From JAGXFP01 sp039714535 (GTDB lineage: Bacteria > Desulfobacterota > Desulfobulbia > Desulfobulbales > JAGXFP01), in NCBI GenBank assembly GCA_039714535.1, contig JBDLJC010000021.1:1-54625 (forward strand): a DNA stretch of 54,625 bases, given 5' to 3'. Below, piece by piece: positions 43,166-51,247 of this stretch; position 1 is the stretch's first letter; each line of letters starts with the position of its first letter. The notes beneath the pieces are model-generated. The model was not told where the DNA came from, did no database searches, and saw only the letters and a list, made by a program, of their open reading frames with translations. The position numbers and the translations under genes were made by a program.

Positions 43166-44146
43166 CTAATTAGTTGGCCGATTTCTTTGAAATTTTTGAA
43201 TACGGTTGTTGCCAAAATCAACTACATAGAGATTCCCGTTATCATCCAAGGCAATATCCGTCGGATATTTAAATTGGCCTAACCCATCGCCTTCTTCAGC
43301 GCCTATGGCAATAAGGAATGCGCCTTGTTCGGTAAATTTCTGGATGCGGTGGTTATAAAAATCAGCCACAAAAACATTTCCCTTCGGTCCAACCTCCACG
43401 GCAGTGGCGACCTTGAACCAACCATGCCCGCTGCCGGGGATGTTGATGGCCAGCGGTCCTCCCCACTTGCGGACAAATTTTCCGTCAGGCCCAAATACCT
43501 GGATGCGGTCATTATAGGCATCCGCCACCACCAGGCTGCCGTCCTCCAGGAGCGTAACATCGGTTGGATAGTTGAAGAGGCCCGCTCTGATCCCCTTTTG
43601 GCCGGTTACGCCGTATTGCCTGATGGACTTTCCATCAGCATCGAGGAATTGCACCCTATGGTTAAAAAAGTCAGCCACATAAAGGCGTCCTTTTTCATCA
43701 ATAGCCACACCGCCGGGACTATCGAATTGACCTGGCCCGGAACCTGGGGCGCCAATCATTTCAAACGGCTTGCCTGCTAAGGAAAACACCTGGATGCGGT
43801 CATTACCATACTCTGCTACGTAGAGTCTCTCCTTTCCGATATCCATCAACATGGGCCGGGCAAGTTCACCGGAACTGTCCCCTTCGTGCCCGAAACTGCG
43901 GAGAAAATTGCCGTCAGAATCAAATACCTGTATCCGGTTATTTCCCGCATCGCTGACAAATATTTCCTTGCCAGCAATGGCAATACCGATTGGCTCGTTG
44001 AATTGACCAGGTCCGTTCCCCGATGTTCCCCAAGCCTGCACGAAACGGTAGCCTGGTTCCTGGTCCACTGGAAACCAGGAGCATCCGGTTAAAAAATACA
44101 GGATGACTACCAGAACGGCATTCGCGACAGGTTGTTTTGTCTTCAT
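43166..44146 (-). CDS. NHL-repeat beta-propeller lipoprotein
   Basis: 326 aa. A lipobox LTGC with Cys22 marks it as a lipoprotein. The rest is about six NHL blades with repeated GPGQFNEPIGIAI, YVADFFNHRVQ and VSDAGNNRIQVF patterns. NHL propellers scaffold protein or ligand binding and sometimes carry enzymatic activity. The target is unknown. It is third in a row after the HMA and barrel genes on the minus strand, 56 bp after the barrel gene. Confidence 0.88.
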   Translation of the reverse strand: MKTKQPVANAVLVVILYFLTGCSWFPVDQEPGYRFVQAWGTSGNGPGQFNEPIGIAIAGKEIFVSDAGNNRIQVFDSDGNFLRSFGHEGDSSGELARPMLMDIGKERLYVAEYGNDRIQVFSLAGKPFEMIGAPGSGPGQFDSPGGVAIDEKGRLYVADFFNHRVQFLDADGKSIRQYGVTGQKGIRAGLFNYPTDVTLLEDGSLVVADAYNDRIQVFGPDGKFVRKWGGPLAINIPGSGHGWFKVATAVEVGPKGNVFVADFYNHRIQKFTEQGAFLIAIGAEEGDGLGQFKYPTDIALDDNGNLYVVDFGNNRIQKFQRNRPTN

Positions 44147-44202
44147 CAGAAATTCATTTTCGGATTCTAATTACCAGTGAGGAGATAATTACAAGTCCAA
44201 CT

Positions 44203-45084
44203 TTAGTAATGGAGTTCGACGGCCAGCTTGAACCTGTAGTCATCTTCGGGTTGATCTCCATGCAGGTCGTGATAGAGGGGCAGTTGCACACCACCCTTTA
44301 TTGCCCAGTTCCGAATGGTAAAAAAGAACGAAGGCGAGAAAAACAAGCGGTCACCGCCGGTATTGGCAACATCTGTCCCATTGAACTCGTTACGCAACCA
44401 TGTTTCCCAGTTCAGTTCAGCCAGCAGGACGAGGTCCGGTTTAAGATATTCCGTGGGCCAGGGTCGAATGCCAATGGCGACATCGGCAAAGAAGCGGTCG
44501 CCGCTCTTTGCCCTGTCATCCTTGGTGTTGAGCCGATAACGGAGGTCTCCAAAGTAATACCAGACCAGCGATTCCCGGGCTGCGGTCAGGCCAAAAGTAA
44601 AATCCGTGGAACCGCTGCCGAGACGAGGATTGGTATCGTCATCACCGGTGGGCAGTTTTGTGCCGATAATAACAGCGGCGGCATCCTGAATTCCAGGCTG
44701 ATCGTGCCGCCAGAATCGATATTTAAGCCGCATTTCCAGGTCACCGGAACCGGAACTGCTTTCTTTGATTCCGCCGCTTTCGGCCATCTTGTCAAGCACA
44801 AGGGGTAAGGCTAAGGTGGCACTAAGATCGGTGGTGATCCCGTAAATGATCTCGCTGTGCAGGGCGTATTCCTTTTCTTTTTCACCAACACTCGAGTTTT
44901 TTTCGCCCTCGATTTCCACTTCGACCCCCAAGCCCCCTTTGAATATCGTATGCGGGCCAAGACCGAACAGAGGCTCGTGGGCGTAGCTGGGAAGAGGGGG
45001 TATGACTACAAACAAAGTAGTTATTATTAAAAGAAATGAGGGGGTGAAAGGCGGGGGAAATCTCAGGCATTTTATAGAGGTCAT
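44203..45084 (-). CDS. Outer-membrane beta-barrel-type protein
   Basis: 293 aa. A signal peptide (~1-36, hydrophobic core LLIITTLFVVIPPL, cleavage near SYAHE) precedes alternating amphipathic strands such as EIIYGITTDLSATLALPL, KYRFWRH and GVQLPLYHDL, ending in an aromatic strand (AVELHY). It resembles transporter-type barrels of the MetA/phenol-degradation OMP group. Its ATG overlaps the HMA-gene TGA (ATGA), so the two are coupled. The ligand is unknown; metal-related export is inferred from context only. Confidence 0.75.
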   Translation of the reverse strand: MTSIKCLRFPPPFTPSFLLIITTLFVVIPPLPSYAHEPLFGLGPHTIFKGGLGVEVEIEGEKNSSVGEKEKEYALHSEIIYGITTDLSATLALPLVLDKMAESGGIKESSSGSGDLEMRLKYRFWRHDQPGIQDAAAVIIGTKLPTGDDDTNPRLGSGSTDFTFGLTAARESLVWYYFGDLRYRLNTKDDRAKSGDRFFADVAIGIRPWPTEYLKPDLVLLAELNWETWLRNEFNGTDVANTGGDRLFFSPSFFFTIRNWAIKGGVQLPLYHDLHGDQPEDDYRFKLAVELHY

Positions 45085-45590
45085 TGCCTCACCTCTTCGA
45101 CTGTTTCCGTTGCCAGGGTCCAGGTTGCTGCGCCTTTTTCTCGGATAATGCCGTGGACCTTTACAGCTCCTCCGGTTCCGGCCAAGGACAACAATCTTTC
45201 CCGGATGTCACCCTCCACGGCGTTTAGCATCAGGCTTTTGCTATCCCATTGCAGGTGCAAATTCTGCTTCTCATCAGGTGTGACCGTGCCGGAAACGACA
45301 ACCCGCATGGTCCTCGGTGTAAACCCCGAGTCCAACACCGCTGCCGGAATCTGGCTATAGTTAATAGATTGCCTTGCCTTGGCGGTGAGGCTGACCGTGC
45401 CTTTCTGCATGCTAACGGTGACGGCTTTTACGCCTGCCACTTTTTTGAGTTTTTTTTCGATGCCATAGGCACAAAAAGGACAGGCCAAACCATCAACCGT
45501 CACCGTAAGACTCTCAACCTGGCCCTGGGTCACCGCTGGAACCATAAGGCAGATAATGGTCATGAAAGCTATTCTGAGCCCCTTAGCCAT
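45081..45590 (-). CDS. Secreted HMA-domain metal-binding protein
   Basis: 169 aa from ATG 45590, which has GGAGG upstream; the frame opens at 45611. A signal peptide (cleavage near VTQG) is followed by a heavy-metal-associated domain with DGLACPFCAYGIEKKL, i.e. a CxxC metal site, and the typical VSMQKGTVSL strand. A second domain of ~80 residues is not recognised. It probably works as a periplasmic copper-binding or MerP-like protein. It is first of a three-gene unit with the barrel and the NHL lipoprotein. Confidence 0.85.
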   Translation of the reverse strand: MAKGLRIAFMTIICLMVPAVTQGQVESLTVTVDGLACPFCAYGIEKKLKKVAGVKAVTVSMQKGTVSLTAKARQSINYSQIPAAVLDSGFTPRTMRVVVSGTVTPDEKQNLHLQWDSKSLMLNAVEGDIRERLLSLAGTGGAVKVHGIIREKGAATWTLATETVEEVRQ

Positions 45591-45693
45591 GATGCCTCCA
45601 TATAACTTCAATAAGCCATGTAGTACTTCGCCTCTGACCGAATTCCTACCACCTCTCTGAGAAACAGCGGCTTGAAAAAATTATTGGCCATTT

Positions 45694-46020
45694 TTATTGT
45701 TCTATGACTCTCTTCTTTTCTTCGAACTCAGCCTTATCTATTTCTCCCTTGGCATATCTTCTTTTCAGGATATTCATGGCGGAGTCTTTGGGATCATCCC
45801 TCTCGCTCTTTTCATATTTTGACTGAACCCACCAGCGGAATATGGCAATAATCGCCACAACCACCACTATCCAGGCGGCAACCATCAGGGCATGCATGAA
45901 CCATCCTGTGCCGTGGCTCCAGCCCATCATCCCCGGCCATGCCGGATAATCATCAGGGCCGTGGGCATGGGCAAGCGATGTTGTAAGAAGAACTGATAGT
46001 AAACTGGTCATCTTTTTCAT
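45694..46020 (-). CDS. SHOCT-domain membrane protein
   Basis: 108 aa. A signal-like N-terminus is followed by a His/Trp/Met-rich segment (DDYPAWPGMMGWSHGTGW), one membrane helix (~45-65), and a C-terminal SHOCT motif (MNILKRRYAKGEIDKAEFEEKK). SHOCT modules are short oligomerisation helices. The Met/His cluster may bind metal. GGGAGG precedes the ATG, and copy B of the promoter cassette lies upstream. Confidence 0.8.
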   Translation of the reverse strand: MKKMTSLLSVLLTTSLAHAHGPDDYPAWPGMMGWSHGTGWFMHALMVAAWIVVVVAIIAIFRWWVQSKYEKSERDDPKDSAMNILKRRYAKGEIDKAEFEEKKRVIEQ

Positions 46021-46075
46021 TTTCCCTCCCGAGATGAAAATAAATATGTATCGGCCGGGTCACACGATGTGACAC

Positions 46076-46155
46076 AATAAAAGTATACGTAAAGTAGGTT
46101 TGAAAAACAAATTAATGCCGCGCTATAAAATCAGCTCCGCTTAAACAGGCGAAGC
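46076..46155 (-). promoter_or_regulatory. Promoter cassette, copy B
   Basis: On the minus strand TTGTTT (46105-46110) and TATACT (46082-46087) are spaced by 17, exactly as in copy A at 37732-37812. Between the promoter and the SHOCT gene lies a GTCACA/TGTGAC palindrome (about 46060-46074) that copy A lacks. Confidence 0.65.
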
Positions 46156-46179
46156 TGGTCACCATCAGGGAGGTACGTT

Positions 46180-46494
46180 ATGACGCTTGGCACTGTTTTA
46201 TTGGTACTGGTCTTTGTCGTGTTTCTGTTCATGATGATGAAAAAAGGCGGAGGCTGTTGCGGTGGTCATGGTCTGCAGGAACCCAAAAAGGGCGGCGGCT
46301 GTTGCGACGCCAATGTCCCGCAGAAATCCCATGATCATCATAATGAACTTGAAAGCGGCAGCATAGACCCGGTATGCGGCATGGCCGTAGATGAAAAAAG
46401 TGGCTTGGCCAGCGAACATCAGGGTAAGCACTACGCTTTCTGTTCCGAACATTGCCGGAAAAGCTTTGATGCCGACCCTGGCAAATATGTATGA
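46180..46494 (+). CDS. Membrane-anchored YHS protein with Cys pairs
   Basis: 104 aa. One N-terminal membrane helix (~4-20) is followed by two GGGCC clusters, then a HDHH segment and a YHS domain (SIDPVCGMAVDEKS, KHYAFCSEHCRKSF, DPGKYV). It probably passes metal to the P-type ATPase encoded next. GGGAGG lies before the ATG. It is divergent from the SHOCT gene. Confidence 0.8.
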   Translation: MTLGTVLLVLVFVVFLFMMMKKGGGCCGGHGLQEPKKGGGCCDANVPQKSHDHHNELESGSIDPVCGMAVDEKSGLASEHQGKHYAFCSEHCRKSFDADPGKYV

Positions 46495-46586
46495 TCATGA
46501 CAGGAACAATGGGTGACAGACCTTAATTGCTGCTTGGCGATAGAGAGAGCGTGCACTAGGGATAATATGTACTAGCGGAGGTGGGT

Positions 46587-49052
46587 TTGATAACGGACAA
46601 AAACCATAGCCATCAAGGTCATGGAATGACCTTTACCGATCCGGTCTGTGGGATGTCAACGAAAGACGAAAAAGCTTTTATGTCTCATGAGCATGGCGGT
46701 GAAACTTTCTACTTCTGCAGTGATCATTGCCTGGCGAAATTCAAAAATGACCCTGGTTTCTACACCGAGGCCAAGGATGATGTAGTTTCATCAGGCAATA
46801 AATCTGTCGGGAGCAGTAGAATCTATACCTGCCCCATGCATCCTGAGATAGAGCAGGGAGAACCAGGGACTTGTCCTAAATGCGGCATGGCTCTGGAACC
46901 TTTGACTACCGCCCCAATAACAACCCGGACCGAGTACACCTGCCCGATGCACCCGGAGGTTGTTCAGGACGAGCCCGGCACCTGCCCCAAATGTGGCATG
47001 GCCTTGGAGCCGACTACCGTTTCCCTGGACGAGGAAGAAGAGAATCCCGAATACGATTATATGCTTAAACGGTTTGTTTTCGGCGCTATCCTCACCGTAC
47101 CACTGGTGTTTGTCGCCATGCGGGAGGTGTTGCCCGGTGGCCATCTTATCGAGGATATGACATCGGCCAAAAATCTTGGCTGGCTGGAACTTCTTCTGGC
47201 AACCCCGGTGGCGCTCTGGGCAGGCTGGCCTTTTTATGTAAGGGCTGTGCAGTCTGTGATTAACAAGAGTCTCAACATGTTCACCCTTATCGGTCTCGGC
47301 GTCTCGGTAGCCTATCTCTACAGCGTGATCGCGGTCCTCTTCCCGGAAATTTTTCCCGCTGAAATGCGCGGCCCGGAAGGCGCTGTGGGAGTATATTTCG
47401 AGGCGGCGGCGGTCATCGTCACCCTGATCCTGTTGGGCCAGGTCCTTGAACTTCGGGCTCGCAGTCAGACCGGGGCCGCCATCAAGGCCCTGCTGGGGTT
47501 GGCGCCAAGGACGGCCCGTCTGATCAAGCCAGACGGTACTGAAACCGATATCCCTTTGGAAAATGTTCAGGCTGGTGATGCCCTGCGGGTCAGGCCAGGT
47601 GAAAAGGTGCCTGTTGACGGTGAAGTTATTGATGGAACAAGTGCCGTGGACGAATCGATGATCTCAGGAGAGCCGATCCCTGTCACTAAACAAAAAGGGG
47701 ACAAAGTGATCGGCGCCACAGTCAATGGGACCGGCGGGCTAATCATGCGGGCTGAGAAGGTCGGTAGCGATACTCTCCTGGCCCAGATCGTCAAAATGGT
47801 GGCTGATGCCCAGCGCAGTCGCGCCCCGATCCAGAAACTGGCGGATATTGTGGCCGGTTATTTTGTGCCGGTGGTAATCGTTATTGCCGCAGTTGCTTTC
47901 GTTGTTTGGTATTTGCTCGGCCCCGAACCAAGGCTGGCATATGCGCTGATCGTGGCTGTATCTGTTTTGATAATCGCATGCCCTTGTGCTTTGGGGTTGG
48001 CCACACCCATGTCGATCATGGTAGCTACCGGCAAGGGGGCGACCATGGGTGTTTTATTCAAAAATGCGGAGGCAATAGAGACCATGCGCAAGATCGACAC
48101 CCTGGTCGTAGACAAGACCGGCACCTTGACCCTTGGCAAACCGAAACTCACCGGAGTAGTGGCGGTTAAGGGCATGGATGAAGCCCGATTTTTGCTCCTT
48201 GCAGCCAGCCTGGAAAGAGCAAGTGAGCATCCACTGGCAGAGGCCATCGTCGCCGGGGCAATTGAACGGGGTGTTACACCAATAGAACCGGACGGTTTTG
48301 ATTCAATAACCGGCAAAGGAGTTGCCGGCAAGGTTGATGGCGTTGAAGTACTACTCGGCAATTTGAAACTGATGGACGAGGCGGGAATTATTATGGCTGG
48401 ACTGTCCGAGCAGGCAGATGAAATGCGTAAACAAGGCCAAACCGTGATGTTTGTGGCGGTTGACGGCGAACCGGCGGGGCTCGTGGCGGTATCCGATCCG
48501 ATCAAAGAGTCAACTCCCGAAGCGGTCAGTCAGCTTCATGCGGAGGGTATGCGGGTGGTCATGCTCACCGGTGACAATCGGGCCACGGCCGAGGCAGTAG
48601 CGGCCAGGCTTGATATTGACGAGGTGGTGGCCGAGGTCCTGCCCGATGAAAAAGCGGCGGCGGTCAAGAAGTTCCAGGACGAGGGCAAGGTGGTGTCGAT
48701 GGCAGGCGACGGTATCAATGATGCCCCGGCCCTGGCCCAGGCCCAAGTCGGTATCGCCATGGGAACCGGCACCGATGTGGCCATGGAGTCCGCTGGAGTA
48801 ACCTTGGTAAAAGGCGATCTAACTGGCATTGTCCGGGCTAGGAAACTAAGCCGAGCCACCATGGCCAATATCAGGCAGAATCTGTTTTTTGCCTTTATCT
48901 ATAACTCACTTGGTGTGCCAATAGCAGCCGGAGTGCTTTATCCCCTTTTCGGGATTCTGCTCAGTCCGATTATTGCCGCGGCAGCGATGAGCCTCAGTTC
49001 GGTTTCGGTGGTTGGCAACGCCTTGAGATTGCGACAGGTAAAAATCACTTAA
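46587..49052 (+). CDS. P1B-type copper/silver-exporting ATPase with YHS and two CPMHP modules
   Basis: About 821 aa. From the N-terminus: a YHS domain (FTDPVCGM...), two heavy-metal-binding modules each with YTCPMHPE and PGTCPKCGM, and eight membrane helices. The metal site is ACPCALG (~466), the phosphorylation site DKTGTLT (~510), and the hinge GDGINDAP (~707). There is a SEHPLAEAI box. The TM7-TM8 features YNSLGVP and MSLSSVSVVGNALRL fit the Cu(I)/Ag(I) class. It exports Cu(I) or Ag(I) from the cytoplasm. TTG 46587 is chosen because GGAGG lies 5 bases upstream. A GTG at 46581 overlaps that site, and ATG 46626 is an alternative. Confidence 0.93.
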   Translation: MITDKNHSHQGHGMTFTDPVCGMSTKDEKAFMSHEHGGETFYFCSDHCLAKFKNDPGFYTEAKDDVVSSGNKSVGSSRIYTCPMHPEIEQGEPGTCPKCGMALEPLTTAPITTRTEYTCPMHPEVVQDEPGTCPKCGMALEPTTVSLDEEEENPEYDYMLKRFVFGAILTVPLVFVAMREVLPGGHLIEDMTSAKNLGWLELLLATPVALWAGWPFYVRAVQSVINKSLNMFTLIGLGVSVAYLYSVIAVLFPEIFPAEMRGPEGAVGVYFEAAAVIVTLILLGQVLELRARSQTGAAIKALLGLAPRTARLIKPDGTETDIPLENVQAGDALRVRPGEKVPVDGEVIDGTSAVDESMISGEPIPVTKQKGDKVIGATVNGTGGLIMRAEKVGSDTLLAQIVKMVADAQRSRAPIQKLADIVAGYFVPVVIVIAAVAFVVWYLLGPEPRLAYALIVAVSVLIIACPCALGLATPMSIMVATGKGATMGVLFKNAEAIETMRKIDTLVVDKTGTLTLGKPKLTGVVAVKGMDEARFLLLAASLERASEHPLAEAIVAGAIERGVTPIEPDGFDSITGKGVAGKVDGVEVLLGNLKLMDEAGIIMAGLSEQADEMRKQGQTVMFVAVDGEPAGLVAVSDPIKESTPEAVSQLHAEGMRVVMLTGDNRATAEAVAARLDIDEVVAEVLPDEKAAAVKKFQDEGKVVSMAGDGINDAPALAQAQVGIAMGTGTDVAMESAGVTLVKGDLTGIVRARKLSRATMANIRQNLFFAFIYNSLGVPIAAGVLYPLFGILLSPIIAAAAMSLSSVSVVGNALRLRQVKIT

Positions 49053-49106
49053 AGATCAGATAATAAGAATGATAGCATTAAAAAAACTCTAAAGAGGAGA
49101 ACGAAG

Positions 49107-49616
49107 ATGAAGAAAATTATCCTGACCGTTTCCTTGTTGTCGATGTTTGTAATCACCCTGCCTGTTTGGGCCGATAAAAAGCATCATCCCGGAACTAAGG
49201 GCGCTCCCAGTGCAACCCAGATGAGAATGGAAGAAATGGATACCTCAATGGGTAAGATGCGGGAAATGAGAGAAAAGGTCGAAGTGGAAAAAGATTCGAC
49301 TGCCCGGCAAAAGCTTATGCACCAACACATGAATATGATGCGGGACGGCATGAACATGATGACGATGATGGGTGGATCAAGCATGATGGGAGCAAAGGAT
49401 ACCAGCTCCATGGCCATGGGCGAAAGAATGACAATGATGGAAGAGAAGATGACGATGATGGAAAAGATGATGAGCGGCCAGGGTATGATGATGGGAGGAA
49501 CTTCAGGCAAGTCCCCGAATGACCGCATGGACATGATGGAGAAAAAAATGATGATGATGCAGGAGATGCTGACCGGCATGATGATGCAACAGCAAATGAT
49601 GATGAAAAAAAGATAA
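49107..49616 (+). CDS. Secreted methionine-rich protein
   Basis: 169 aa. A signal peptide (~1-22, cleavage after VWA) is followed by a mature chain of about 147 residues. About 44 of these are Met (30 percent), arranged as MM, MMM and MMMM clusters mixed with Gly, Glu and Lys. Met clusters bind Cu(I) and Ag(I) in the periplasm, as in CusF, CopK and PcoE-type proteins. No known family is recognised over the full length. RBS AGAGGAGA precedes the ATG, and it lies 54 bp after the ATPase gene. It probably buffers exported metal. Confidence 0.8.
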   Translation: MKKIILTVSLLSMFVITLPVWADKKHHPGTKGAPSATQMRMEEMDTSMGKMREMREKVEVEKDSTARQKLMHQHMNMMRDGMNMMTMMGGSSMMGAKDTSSMAMGERMTMMEEKMTMMEKMMSGQGMMMGGTSGKSPNDRMDMMEKKMMMMQEMLTGMMMQQQMMMKKR

Positions 49617-49711
49617 CTTCATCGTAAAGCTATTTTTCGGTCAGGGTACTTTGTTAAATCATCTGCCAAACCGGGGGCATTGGTCTTCTGGAAATTCCAG
49701 GGGGAAGCTAC

Positions 49712-49975
49712 ATGGCAAGCGGAGACAATAATAGCAATAAAAACATATTAACCGGCCAGCGAATAGCCCTGTTTCTCTTGGTGATCATTGGCGGATTCTT
49801 CCTTTGGACAGAGCATAGAGCCCATATAATGGGGGCACTACCATATCTGATCCTGCTTTTGTGTCCTCTTATGCATTTCTTTATGCACCGGGGGCATGGT
49901 GGACATAACAACGGATCCGGTAGCCATGATGCTCAACATCAAAGCCATAACCATGGGAAAGGAGGTAAATCATGA
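49712..49975 (+). CDS. DUF2933-type membrane protein with His-rich tail
   Basis: 87 aa. Two hydrophobic helices (ALFLLVIIGGFFLW and YLILLLCPLMHFFMH) are joined by EHRAHIMGALP, the DUF2933 pattern. The C-terminal tail holds about nine His (RGHGGHNN, HDAQHQSHNHGKGG). Such proteins accompany copper-export genes. Metal binding by the tail is an inference. Its stop overlaps the next ATG. Confidence 0.78.
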   Translation: MASGDNNSNKNILTGQRIALFLLVIIGGFFLWTEHRAHIMGALPYLILLLCPLMHFFMHRGHGGHNNGSGSHDAQHQSHNHGKGGKS

Positions 49976-50616
49976 CCGATGCACCTTCTGCCTATGGCCT
50001 GTGGTCCTTGGTGATTATGAACTCGGCGGTTTTTATATTCTTTGCCTTCAGTTTTATCAAACCAAAAACCAAGCTGGACTGGCGTAGTTTGGGGGCGTTT
50101 TCCGCTTTTATCGTGGCAATGTTTGTTGAGATGTATGGTTTTCCGTTAACCATCTATTTTCTGTCCGGTTGGTTACAGTCCAGATTCCCGCAAACCGATA
50201 TCTTTGCCCACGGTAGTGGACATCTGTGGCACACAATATTCGGGTTTGAAGGAGATCCTCATTCCAACCCAATTCACCTGACAGCTAATTTGATGATTTT
50301 TGCAGGTTTTTACATAACCTACCGGGCCTGGCTGGTCCTGCATGAAGCCCAACAGTCCCGCAAACTGGCGACCACTGGGCCCTATGCCAAGGTGCGCCAT
50401 CCGCAATACTGCGGATTTGTTCTGGTTATGGCCGGTTTCCTGTTGATGTGGCCAACCATACTTACCCTGGTGATGTTTCCGGTGCTGGTGTTTGTCTATA
50501 TCAGGCTGGCCGGCCAAGAGGAGAAAATGGTACGGCAGGAATTTGGCAGCACCTATGACGATTACGCGAAAAATGTACCGGCTTTTCTGCCTAATTGGCA
50601 TAAGATGAAAATATGA
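49972..50616 (+). CDS. Isoprenylcysteine-carboxyl-methyltransferase-like membrane enzyme
   Basis: 214 aa. Five to six membrane helices and the C-terminal ICMT/PEMT signature TTGPYAKVRHPQYCGFVLVM, then GQEEKMVRQEFGSTYDDYAKNVP. These enzymes methylate lipids or prenylated or thiol substrates using SAM. Bacterial targets are mostly unknown. The ATGA overlap with the DUF2933 gene shows translational coupling. It belongs to a membrane cassette that accompanies the copper ATPase. Confidence 0.85.
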   Translation: MTDAPSAYGLWSLVIMNSAVFIFFAFSFIKPKTKLDWRSLGAFSAFIVAMFVEMYGFPLTIYFLSGWLQSRFPQTDIFAHGSGHLWHTIFGFEGDPHSNPIHLTANLMIFAGFYITYRAWLVLHEAQQSRKLATTGPYAKVRHPQYCGFVLVMAGFLLMWPTILTLVMFPVLVFVYIRLAGQEEKMVRQEFGSTYDDYAKNVPAFLPNWHKMKI

Positions 50617-50633
50617 CACCAAGGAGGTACATC

Positions 50634-50879
50634 ATGAACGGTAAACTGAACGTTTTTGCTTGCGGGACAGCTGCGGCAATAGTAGCTGCTCTAAGTATGC
50701 TGATTCTTGGTATATTCGGAAACATTGGTATATATACAAGGGCTGTTGAAATGATGAGTCAGTGGCATATGTTTTTCTCCCTGACTCCGCTGGGAATATT
50801 CGCAGGAATGGTTGAAGCGGCAGTTATCACCTTTGTTTTTGTTTACATATTTGGCTTGATTTATAACAAACTTGCCTAA
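50634..50879 (+). CDS. Small two-helix membrane protein (DUF5676-like)
   Basis: 81 aa from ATG 50634, with AAGGAGG 8 bases upstream; the frame opens at 50613. Two hydrophobic helices (residues ~9-30 and 50-75) are separated by MMSQWHMFFSLTP. The pattern is seen in small inner-membrane proteins beside copper ATPases. Function is unknown. Confidence 0.75.
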   Translation: MNGKLNVFACGTAAAIVAALSMLILGIFGNIGIYTRAVEMMSQWHMFFSLTPLGIFAGMVEAAVITFVFVYIFGLIYNKLA

Positions 50880-50955
50880 GACACTTCGATTTTACTGCTA
50901 CCAGTCATTGTACACGGTACGGCTCTAGCCTTAATATAAGAAAGGATAGTGTTTT

Positions 50956-51181
50956 ATGCATATGTTTGGGGAGTATGGCGCAGGAATGGGAGGATTAGGC
51001 ATGATTTTCATGGCCTTGTTTTGGGTCTTGATTATTGTCGGGGTAATTTATCTTATCAAATTACTGGCAGATAAAGGCAGGAGCGGAGCACAAACGGAAT
51101 CCGCCGAGGAGATTTTGAAAAAGCGCTACGCAAAGGATGAGATCAGCCTAAGAGTACGAAAAGATCAAAAAAGAGCTGTAA
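50956..51181 (+). pseudogene. SHOCT membrane protein with a C-terminal frameshift
   Basis: One membrane helix (MIFMALFWVLIIVGVIYLIK) is followed by a SHOCT start (AEEILKKRYAKDEIS). After ~51147 the SHOCT helix continues in another frame, reading EYEKIKKEL and then TAA at 51179-51181, as in the family. The uncorrected frame instead runs to 51267 with an unlikely tail. One base lost or two gained around 51147-51152 explains this. It may be a real mutation or a read error. Confidence 0.7.
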
Positions 51182-51247
51182 AGATGATTAGCAAGCGTTC
51201 TCTCATCCCAAATCCACCATGCCTTCGAATCAGCCCTGAGGTGTGCT

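Noticed and set aside
47858..48505. 215-codon minus-strand ORF rich in Ser and Thr
   Set aside because: It is antisense to the P1B ATPase and has biased composition.
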